This document shows positions 1 to 5,696 of a stretch of 7,896 bases of DNA, in pieces. Position 1 is the stretch's first letter. Each line of letters opens with the position of its first letter. The DNA comes from an uncultured Lachnospiraceae bacterium (GTDB lineage: Bacteria; Bacillota; Clostridia; Lachnospirales; Lachnospiraceae). Where the stretch lies: assembly GCA_902803245.1 (NCBI GenBank), contig CADCPJ010000127.1, positions 1 through 7,896 on the forward strand. Reading direction: 5' to 3'. Position numbers and translations under genes: made by a program. The notes beneath the pieces are model-generated. The model saw nothing but the letters and a program-made list of their open reading frames with translations. It was not told the DNA's origin and did no database searches.

Positions 1-3000
1 CTGCTTTCTGGATGCCGATCACCGCCGCGGCAAACTCCTTCACGCGGTCCATCCTGACGGCTGCAAAGCTGTTTTCCCCAACTCCGTTTTCATGGAGGAA
101 AGCCGCAATGAGGTCAGATGCCCTGTTCAGTTCATCGTAGGTGTAGCTCCCGCGGCTGTCCGATACCGCCGTCTTTCCCGGCACCTGGTCCACACTTGCC
201 TTAAAGAGATCCAGCCAGGTCTGCCCGGCATCATAGTGCAGTTCCTCTCCCTTTGAAAGCGCGAGTATCTCTCTCTTCTCTTCATCAGTGATAAGGGCAA
301 GCTCCGAAAGCTTATCCTTTGCCATCATGTCCTTGAGGACCCGGTTCATATATTTTGCAAACCGTTTTATGTACTCCTTGCTGTAGCGATCTGCATGATA
401 CTGTAATTGCAGGATCAGCTTATCCTCCTTCGGGAAAAGCTGGACGGAGAGCTCGTCTCCCGTTGCAATAAATGGCAGCTCTTCTCGCTTCAGCCTAAAG
501 CTGCTTCCCGCAGGAAGAGAAAGCATATCCCCCTGCCAGACAAACTGCACATCGCTGGTGATGCCTGTATCCGCAGAGAGTTCCGCGAAGGAATAGAGGT
601 CGTTGGCCATGGAGCCAAGAAGCTGCTCTTTAAGACGGGAGAGGTACTCCTCAACAGACAGATCCCTGTCCCTTATGCAAAGCACGGGCAGAGTCGTCAC
701 AAACATGGATACGGTCCCTTTGCAGCGCGGATCGCGGCGCCCGCTATAGACCGTGGTGAAAAGGACCTCCTTTTTCAGAGTGTACTCAGACAAAAGAAGG
801 CCGAAAGCTGCCGTAGTAAACACATTCTCCGTTGTTTTATGCTTCTCGCAAAATGCTTTCAGTTCTCCGTAAGAGATATCCAGTGTATAAGACTCGTCTC
901 CGTATTTAAGGTCGCCTCCCTTCCTGTCCCCCTCCGGCAGCGCTGTGGGATCCGCATCCCCAAACTGCCTTAAGTTCCATTCCTTTGCCTTCTCCCATGC
1001 TGCTTTATTCGACCTGGCACTTCGTTCGGCCATGGCAGCGTCAAAGGCAGTCCAGCTCTCCGCATCGATGTTTTTCCCGCCCAGGGCTTTCTCCAGGTCC
1101 GCCGCAAGGATCTGCATGGATGTTCCGTCAAAAACGAGGTGATGGAAATCCATAAAGAGATGCTTCGCTTTCTCCGTTTCTATCAGCCGGATGCGGAACA
1201 GGCGCTCATTCTTTATGTCAAAGGGCCGTACCAGAGATTCTTTTGTCCTCTCCAGTTCCTCCTCCGTCATCTGTTCACGGAGGCATATCTCCTCATTAGC
1301 GTAAGCGCTCTGATACTGCATGGCGGGTATGCCATGCTCATCTGCTGCGATCCCGGCAAACAGCCCCGGATGGGCGAGCACCGTTTTTTCGATCGCAGCT
1401 CTAAGAAGCTCCGCATCCATATCTCCCGGCAGGGCAAAAAGCATGGGGTTGTTGTAAACAGCTTCCCCTGCCCGCTTCTCGCACTCCAGAAAAATACCAA
1501 GCTGGGACTGGGTAAGAGGACAGGGGCGGGTCAGGTTTTTTTCATGCTCCGCAGACGCTGTTTCACGGGACAGATCCTCTATATAGTATTCCGCGATCTT
1601 TTTCGGCGTTCTCCCGCGGAAGATCTGACTCATGGTAAGCCCGGGAAGACCGCATGTGCCCACGATCTCCATCGAGGTGACTGAGCTTCCTCCCATAGCA
1701 TAGAAATCATCCTCTGCGCCGAAGCGTTCCCATCCCAGCGCGCGGGCCATCGCGCCGCACAGCGCGCGCTCTGTGTCATTTTCCGGTGCCACGTATTCCC
1801 CCGCTTTCACTTCAGGCTTTGGCAGGAGGCGCCGGCTGAGCTTTCCGGTGGACGTGCGGGGCAGGGCATCCAGGTGGATAAAACGGGATGGTATCATGTA
1901 ATAAGGCAGGATGCTTTCAAGCTTCTTCCTGAGTTCTTCCGTATCGACATCCACCGGATCCGCGTAATAGAGGCAGATAAAAGCATCCGGGCCTTCTCCG
2001 AAACCGGCTGCTATTACCTGCGTAAGGCCTGATACACGGCTGACTGCCGCTTCGATCTCCGCCGGCTCCACGCGGTTGCCGCTGATCTTGATCATATCAT
2101 CGATGCGCCCGACGATCTCATATTGCCCGTCCGGAAGCATCCTGGCCAGGTCCCCGGTATGGAGCTCCCCGTTCGCGAAGGCCCGGGAAGCTTCCTCCGG
2201 ACGATTGATGTATCCGCGGACATAGGGATCCTGAACACAGAGCTCTCCCGCCTCACCCTGCGGCACAGGCCTCCCTTCCTCTTCACGCAGCGTGATTTCC
2301 ATGTCCGTCAGGGGCCTCCCTACCGGCGATATCCCGCAAGGCTGATCCAGATGCCCGACAGCGACGAGGAAAGCGGTCTCGCTCATGGCGTAAAAGTTCA
2401 GGATCTGGAGTCCGGGATCATCGGACCAGATTCCGTTGGCCACCTCCGAGCCCACAATGATCCTGTTGACAGTAGGTATATTTCGAAAGTGGCGTATTAT
2501 GGACGGAGCGCAGAAAAGCACATCAATTTTATTATCCGTGAAGGCATTTAATATGGCCTGCGGATCCTTCACAATGCTGAATGGGACGACGCTCATCCTG
2601 CCGCCCGCGTCCAGTACGCCCACATAGAACAGGAGCGACGCAACGAAATGAAGAGGGGCGATCAGGGCAAAATGGTCATCGGTTCTCAGCAGACTCTTTC
2701 CGTTTTCATAGTAGCTGCGTGCGATCAGGTCCAGATTTCCGTACTCATGCAATACACCTTTAGGAGCACCTGTGGTGCCGGAGGTGTAGACCGCAAAGGC
2801 TGCATCATGAGCATTCACCTCAGCAAAACCCGGAAGGGGTTCACACTGAAGTATCTCCGCCCAGGCTTTGTCATCAAGTACCAGCCTGCATCCGCAGTCC
2901 CTGCGGATAAATGCGATGCGCTCTTCCGGATAGTCCTGCTCCAGCAAAACGAAAGCCGCCCCGGCCTTCCACACGCCAATCATGGCGATCAAAGGCTCCA

Positions 3001-3193
3001 CGCCCCTTGGAAGATGGATGTTCACGAAATCTTCCCGCCCTATTCCATGTGCCTTCAGATAGCGGGACACCTTTCCGGAGATCAGGTCCAGTTCCCGGTA
3101 GGTAACAGCCTTTCCATCCCCCATGGATGAGAGCGCAATCTTCTCGGGAGTGTTTATCACATATCGCTGCAATTTCTCTAAGAGCTTATTCAT
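1..3193 (-). CDS. Nonribosomal peptide synthetase, A-T-C-A(partial), 3' end outside window
   Basis: A multidomain cytoplasmic enzyme that activates carboxylic acids as adenylates, loads them on a carrier and condenses them. The reverse strand reads without a stop from ATG at 3193 to the window edge, 1064 residues. Adenylation domain, about 1-460: YTSGTTGAPKG (136-146), NFYAMSE (266-272), HTGDL (345-349), GRIDDMIKISG (362-372), and K451 in STGKLSR. Carrier, about 470-540: GGSS with the likely phosphopantetheine serine S504. Condensation, about 555-965: HHLVFDG (684-690), catalytic H685, plus a VSMFVTTLPV-type motif (828-837). A second adenylation domain begins near 990 (YTYDEL, 1017-1022) and is cut off. 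No leading condensation domain precedes the first A domain, so it looks like a loading module. Start: an in-frame ATG at 3217 would add eight residues; neither start has a strong ribosome binding site, and 3193 suits the nearer promoter better. In the first A domain the usual binding aspartate appears to be V184. The product cannot be named. Confidence 0.95.
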   Translation of the reverse strand, partial: MNKLLEKLQRYVINTPEKIALSSMGDGKAVTYRELDLISGKVSRYLKAHGIGREDFVNIHLPRGVEPLIAMIGVWKAGAAFVLLEQDYPEERIAFIRRDCGCRLVLDDKAWAEILQCEPLPGFAEVNAHDAAFAVYTSGTTGAPKGVLHEYGNLDLIARSYYENGKSLLRTDDHFALIAPLHFVASLLFYVGVLDAGGRMSVVPFSIVKDPQAILNAFTDNKIDVLFCAPSIIRHFRNIPTVNRIIVGSEVANGIWSDDPGLQILNFYAMSETAFLVAVGHLDQPCGISPVGRPLTDMEITLREEEGRPVPQGEAGELCVQDPYVRGYINRPEEASRAFANGELHTGDLARMLPDGQYEIVGRIDDMIKISGNRVEPAEIEAAVSRVSGLTQVIAAGFGEGPDAFICLYYADPVDVDTEELRKKLESILPYYMIPSRFIHLDALPRTSTGKLSRRLLPKPEVKAGEYVAPENDTERALCGAMARALGWERFGAEDDFYAMGGSSVTSMEIVGTCGLPGLTMSQIFRGRTPKKIAEYYIEDLSRETASAEHEKNLTRPCPLTQSQLGIFLECEKRAGEAVYNNPMLFALPGDMDAELLRAAIEKTVLAHPGLFAGIAADEHGIPAMQYQSAYANEEICLREQMTEEELERTKESLVRPFDIKNERLFRIRLIETEKAKHLFMDFHHLVFDGTSMQILAADLEKALGGKNIDAESWTAFDAAMAERSARSNKAAWEKAKEWNLRQFGDADPTALPEGDRKGGDLKYGDESYTLDISYGELKAFCEKHKTTENVFTTAAFGLLLSEYTLKKEVLFTTVYSGRRDPRCKGTVSMFVTTLPVLCIRDRDLSVEEYLSRLKEQLLGSMANDLYSFAELSADTGITSDVQFVWQGDMLSLPAGSSFRLKREELPFIATGDELSVQLFPKEDKLILQLQYHADRYSKEYIKRFAKYMNRVLKDMMAKDKLSELALITDEEKREILALSKGEELHYDAGQTWLDLFKASVDQVPGKTAVSDSRGSYTYDELNRASDLIAAFLHENGVGENSFAAVRMDRVKEFAAAVIGIQKA

Positions 3194-3232
3194 TTTCGCA
3201 TTATCCCATTCTTGCATTGCGACGTTCTGTCG

Positions 3233-3257
3233 ATTATACGGTGCCAGGTTCTATCGC
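3233..3257 (-). promoter_or_regulatory. Candidate proximal promoter -10 (TATAAT) of the synthetase gene
   Basis: A perfect TATAAT reads on the minus strand at 3238-3233. The best -35 match is TTAACG, 19 bp upstream, ending near 3258; this is only 4 of 6 and the spacing is long. Transcription would begin near 3226, giving a leader of about 33 nt to the ATG at 3193 but only about 9 nt to the ATG at 3217, which favours the downstream start. Purely a motif call. Confidence 0.4.
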
Positions 3258-3258
3258 C

Positions 3259-3301
3259 GTTAACGAAATGTTCTGCGTAAGAAAGACAGTTTGGTTAACG
3301 A
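3259..3301. repeat. Direct repeat of GTTAACGA, possible operator boxes
   Basis: The octamer GTTAACGA occurs at 3259-3266 and again at 3294-3301, 35 bp from start to start. Each copy contains the palindrome GTTAAC. They lie just upstream of the candidate proximal -10 box of the synthetase gene, so they could be binding sites for a regulator. Two short copies in an AT-rich region may also be chance. Confidence 0.3.
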
Positions 3302-3328
3302 CTACAAATAAGCATATCATATTGTAGT
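3301..3328. promoter_or_regulatory. Spaced dyad ACTACAA-N14-TTGTAGT, possible operator
   Basis: Perfect 7-bp inverted arms ACTACAA (3301-3307) and TTGTAGT (3322-3328) flank a 14-bp AT-rich spacer that shows almost no further symmetry. The first arm abuts the second GTTAACGA box. The geometry, with arm centres about 21 bp (two helical turns) apart, suits a dimeric regulator. It could also form a weak hairpin in RNA. I cannot name a regulator. Confidence 0.35.
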
Positions 3329-3369
3329 TTCCTTCTCAATTACTCCCAAAAGCAAATAGGCACAAAAAG

Positions 3370-3402
3370 GCAGATTCCAACCTGCGAAAGGAAGGAATCT
3401 GC
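3370..3402 (-). terminator. Possible intrinsic terminator or attenuator in the synthetase leader
   Basis: GCAGATTCC (3370-3378) and GGAATCTGC (3394-3402) form a perfect 9-bp stem, extendable by a G-U and an A-U pair, with a 15-base loop. Read leftward, the stem is followed at once by CTTTTTG, a run of uridines in RNA; read rightward, the following TTCTTCAG is a weaker tail. No minus-strand gene lies upstream to be terminated, so the likely role is attenuation of a transcript heading into the synthetase. The arm 3394-3401 sits between two near-identical partners (3371-3378 and 3408-3415), so an alternative fold is possible. Confidence 0.45.
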
Positions 3403-3459
3403 TTCTTCAGAATCCTCCTAAGGCCGTCTTCCCGGCCCGGTATATATTAAACAGATGAA

Positions 3460-3468
3460 TTTATAGCA
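3460..3468 (-). promoter_or_regulatory. Candidate distal extended -10 promoter for leftward transcription
   Basis: The minus strand reads TGCTATAAA at 3468-3460, an extended -10 form (TGn followed by TATAAA). No good -35 hexamer was found at 16-18 bp. Transcription from here would begin near 3453, give a leader of about 260 nt, and pass through the hairpin pair at 3370-3415 before the synthetase start. This would explain a terminator lying ahead of the gene, but it is a motif call only. Confidence 0.3.
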
Positions 3469-3552
3469 ATGCCATCTAACACAGATCTAACAAATCTTCT
3501 TTTTTACGGTTATAATGGCCGCACTTTTTTTGTGGCGGGTGAACGAACTCTC

Positions 3553-3561
3553 TGCTATAAT
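3553..3561 (+). promoter_or_regulatory. Extended -10 promoter of the nucleotidase gene
   Basis: TGCTATAAT at 3553-3561 is a full extended -10 element: TG, one base, then the consensus TATAAT. The -35 region is poor (TTGTGG at 3530-3535, spacing 20), as is common when the extended -10 is present. The start point would be near 3568, giving a leader of about 57 nt to the ATG at 3625. The element lies inside the longer open frame that begins at 3469, an argument against that upstream start. Confidence 0.55.
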
Positions 3562-3611
3562 AACAGTTTGTATTTCAATAAAGGCCGGCTGATTCTATTG
3601 TCCGGATTACG

Positions 3612-3618
3612 AAAGGAG
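3612..3618 (+). promoter_or_regulatory. Ribosome binding site that fixes the nucleotidase start
   Basis: AAAGGAG lies six bases upstream of the ATG at 3625, ideal for a Firmicute. It decides the start: the frame is open back to an ATG at 3469, but that start has no comparable site and would bury the signal peptide about 52 residues inside the protein. Confidence 0.8.
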
Positions 3619-3624
3619 CAACTT

Positions 3625-5376
3625 ATGAAAAAAAGTTTGAGCGCTTTACTTGTTTTAGTACTGGGCCTCACAGCCGCAGTGCCTGTCCAGGCCGATTCAG
3701 CGGATGCAGCCCAGTCCGTGGCGGAACCTGCAGCGGCTGCCACTCATGATACTCCGGTTGATGTCAATACGGAAGCGGTGTACCTGGCCGGCAATCCCGA
3801 AGATGTAGCTGTAGTGATCCTCCACACCAACGATGCCCACACATACTATCAGAACAATATCGGCTATGACGGACTGGCACTCTATAAGAAGGAGCTTGAA
3901 TCCCAGTATGACAACGTCCTTCTCGTAGATGCCGGGGACACTATTCAGGGCACTGCAATCGGAACCATTTCCAAAGGCTCTGCCCCTGTTGAAATGATGA
4001 ATCATCTGGGATATGACATTGCGGTACCCGGAAACCATGAATTTGATTTTGGTTTTGATGTACTTAATGATTGTGCCAAACAGCTTGACTGCGGCTATGT
4101 CTGTGCGAATTTCTGTACATCGGACGGCAGCCCCGTATTTGACCCATGGCGGATCATTGAATCCGGCGGACTGAAAATCGGCTTTGTCGGCGCGGTAATA
4201 CCGGATACATTTACCCGTTCCGCGATCAAAGACATCAAAAATGAAGCCGGTGAGCCGGTGTATGATTTCATGGCGGATGAGACCGGGGACAGACTGAGCG
4301 AAAACCTGCAGAAATCCATCGACGAAGTCCGGGCCAAGGGCGCAGATTACGTGATCCTTGTCTCCCACCTCGGAAACAACAAGAAGATCGCCGGGGCCTA
4401 CGCCTCTGACCTGATTGTCGCAAAGCTGACGGGCCTCGATGCGGTAATCGATGCACACTCCTGTGAAGTATACAGTATAGCAACCCCGGACAAGGACGGG
4501 AACATGATCCCCCTCGCCCAGGTCGGTGCGGATATGAAGGGGATCGGCACACTGACAATCTTTAAGGACGGGCGCCTGGAGGAAAGACTCGTCGATACGG
4601 TTCCGGCATTTTCAAAAGTCCCCTATGAGACAGTGGTCCGCGGTGATGTAGAGAGGAATGTGGATCCGGAAATGAAGAAATTCACGGATGACATCGCAGC
4701 TTCCTATGCGTCCGTCCTGAATCGCAGGATCGGCGAGCTTTCGGTTGACCTGATCAAGATGTATCAGAGCAAAGACCCGAGCCGCGCCGAAGAAAACGGC
4801 TTATGTGACCTCGTGGCGGATGCCTTCCGCGGCATAGGCGACACACAGATCGGTTTCATCAATGCCGGCACGGTTCGCGCAAACCTGCACAAAGGGGATG
4901 TCACATACCAGCACATCATCGATATTCTGCCGTTCTGCAACACGGTTGTTACAGCAAAAGTCACCGGTCAGATGATCCTTGACGCCCTGGAATTCGGCGT
5001 GTCTTTCCTCCCGATCAGGGACGGCGCTTTTCCGCAGACCTCAGGGATGACGTACACCATCAATCCGGAGATTCCGACCAGTGTGAAAATGGACGAAAAG
5101 AAGCAGTTCATTTCGGTGGATGGCGAGCGCCGTATATCCGATGTCAAAATCGACGGCGAAGATCTGGATCCGGACAAGTCATACACGATTTCAATGACCC
5201 AGTTCCTGCTGACCGGCGGAAACGGTTATACCATGTTTGACGGCGCTGAAATACTCTCGGATACCATGCTTGCCGATAATGAAGTGGTTGCAAAATACAT
5301 AGAGGAAAACCTGAAGGGGCAGATTCCTGATATGTACGAGAAGCCTCTTGGCAGGATCAGTTGGAAAGCTGCCTGA
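3625..5376 (+). CDS. Secreted bifunctional 5'-nucleotidase / metallophosphatase (UshA/YfkN type)
   Basis: A 583-residue exported hydrolase expected to remove phosphate from nucleotides outside the cell, allowing nucleoside and phosphate salvage. Residues 1-23 are a signal peptide: lysines at 2-3, a hydrophobic core, and a VQA cleavage site; there is no lipobox. A linker rich in Ala, Asp and Glu runs to about 60. The metallophosphatase domain, about 62-330, shows NDAH (D70, H72), VDAGD (D105), GNHEFDFG (N137, H138), SHLG (H248) and DAHSC (H278). The C-terminal nucleotidase domain, about 365-583, shows LVADAFR (396-402), NAGTVRANL (413-421), LPFCNTVV (435-442) and LLTGGNGYTMF (528-538), matching the usual NAGGIR and GGDGY substrate-site motifs. 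No LPXTG or C-terminal membrane anchor is present, so it is probably soluble or loosely wall-associated. One metal-ligand position, usually His or Gln, appears to be C280. It is transcribed alone, with a good promoter, ribosome binding site and terminator. Exact substrate (5'-nucleotides, cyclic nucleotides or UDP-sugars) is not readable from sequence. Confidence 0.95.
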   Translation: MKKSLSALLVLVLGLTAAVPVQADSADAAQSVAEPAAAATHDTPVDVNTEAVYLAGNPEDVAVVILHTNDAHTYYQNNIGYDGLALYKKELESQYDNVLLVDAGDTIQGTAIGTISKGSAPVEMMNHLGYDIAVPGNHEFDFGFDVLNDCAKQLDCGYVCANFCTSDGSPVFDPWRIIESGGLKIGFVGAVIPDTFTRSAIKDIKNEAGEPVYDFMADETGDRLSENLQKSIDEVRAKGADYVILVSHLGNNKKIAGAYASDLIVAKLTGLDAVIDAHSCEVYSIATPDKDGNMIPLAQVGADMKGIGTLTIFKDGRLEERLVDTVPAFSKVPYETVVRGDVERNVDPEMKKFTDDIAASYASVLNRRIGELSVDLIKMYQSKDPSRAEENGLCDLVADAFRGIGDTQIGFINAGTVRANLHKGDVTYQHIIDILPFCNTVVTAKVTGQMILDALEFGVSFLPIRDGAFPQTSGMTYTINPEIPTSVKMDEKKQFISVDGERRISDVKIDGEDLDPDKSYTISMTQFLLTGGNGYTMFDGAEILSDTMLADNEVVAKYIEENLKGQIPDMYEKPLGRISWKAA

Positions 5377-5399
5377 TCATCTATTGTAAACAAAGGCAG

Positions 5400-5522
5400 G
5401 TGAATTATGATGCGCTTCATCAGGCGGAAGGGCTCGCAGATTACCGGTTTTCAGAGGAAGAAAGAAGCATCTATATTCACAATCATTACAGTTCCCCGGA
5501 AGAACTCCCGGCGGATCAATAA
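5400..5522 (+). CDS. Doubtful 40-residue hypothetical protein
   Basis: A short frame starting with GTG just after the nucleotidase stop codes for 40 mostly polar and acidic residues with a protein-like composition (DALHQAEGLADYRFSEEER in its first half). AAAGG lies just upstream, at rather short spacing. The overlapping frame from ATG at 5407 to the stop at 5563-5565 gives a basic 52-residue alternative, with AGGTG close upstream. Neither has a recognisable domain or membrane segment. It may be a tiny gene cotranscribed with the nucleotidase, a remnant of a lost gene, or simply 3' untranslated sequence ahead of the terminator. Confidence 0.2.
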   Translation: MNYDALHQAEGLADYRFSEEERSIYIHNHYSSPEELPADQ

Positions 5523-5567
5523 GTCAGTAAATCAGGATTGGATCGCTGAGAGTGCAGCAGCATAACA

Positions 5568-5622
5568 GGCCGCGCCCGGGAGGGGCTTAATATATGTCCC
5601 TCTCCCGGGCGCGGCCTTCTTA
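5568..5622 (+). terminator. Strong GC-rich intrinsic terminator
   Basis: A perfect 15-bp stem pairs GGCCGCGCCCGGGAG (5568-5582) with CTCCCGGGCGCGGCC (5602-5616). It can grow inward by one G-U and two G-C pairs, leaving an AT-rich loop. TTCTTATT follows on the plus strand, so it terminates rightward transcription from the nucleotidase. Read leftward, the following TGTTATG is a poor uridine tract, but the hairpin may still stop the convergent transporter transcript, for which no other terminator is visible at 5623-5696. Confidence 0.85.
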
Positions 5623-5696
5623 TTCTGATACGCTCATCCAGGTACCAGGCATGTGCGGCACAGACTCCATCGCGCGCAAACGGTTTCAGTCATCCA

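Larger units (their letters stand above)
3194..3624. other. Divergent intergenic regulatory region
   Basis: This 431-bp stretch separates the synthetase (leftward) from the nucleotidase (rightward). I find no convincing gene in it. It is more AT-rich than the flanking genes and holds candidate promoters on both strands, a repeated GTTAACGA box, a 7-bp dyad with a 14-bp spacer, and a hairpin pair that could terminate or attenuate leftward transcription. A second short stem, GGCCG/CGGCC with a 6-base loop, lies at 3422-3437. A second TATAAT on the plus strand at 3511-3516 has no recognisable -35 partner. I searched by eye for a T-box consensus on the minus strand and did not see one. Confidence 0.7.

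Noticed and set aside
407..2763. Several plus-strand open frames of 60-188 codons opposite the synthetase
   Set aside because: They are antisense to a gene with clear domain motifs along its whole length, and their translations show no recognisable domain.
3127..3327. A 66-codon plus-strand frame across the synthetase start and intergenic region
   Set aside because: It overlaps the opposite gene's start and its control elements, has no ribosome binding site I can see, and no recognisable product.
3193..3480. T-box riboswitch in the synthetase leader
   Set aside because: The terminator-like hairpin prompted a look, but no T-box consensus was seen on the minus strand.
3469..3624. Upstream ATG at 3469 as the nucleotidase start
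   Set aside because: It contains the extended -10 promoter, lacks a ribosome binding site, and would place the signal peptide inside the protein; ATG 3625 has AAAGGAG at ideal spacing.
3697..4458. A 253-codon minus-strand open frame inside the nucleotidase
   Set aside because: It is a shadow of the plus-strand gene, whose catalytic motifs cover this stretch.
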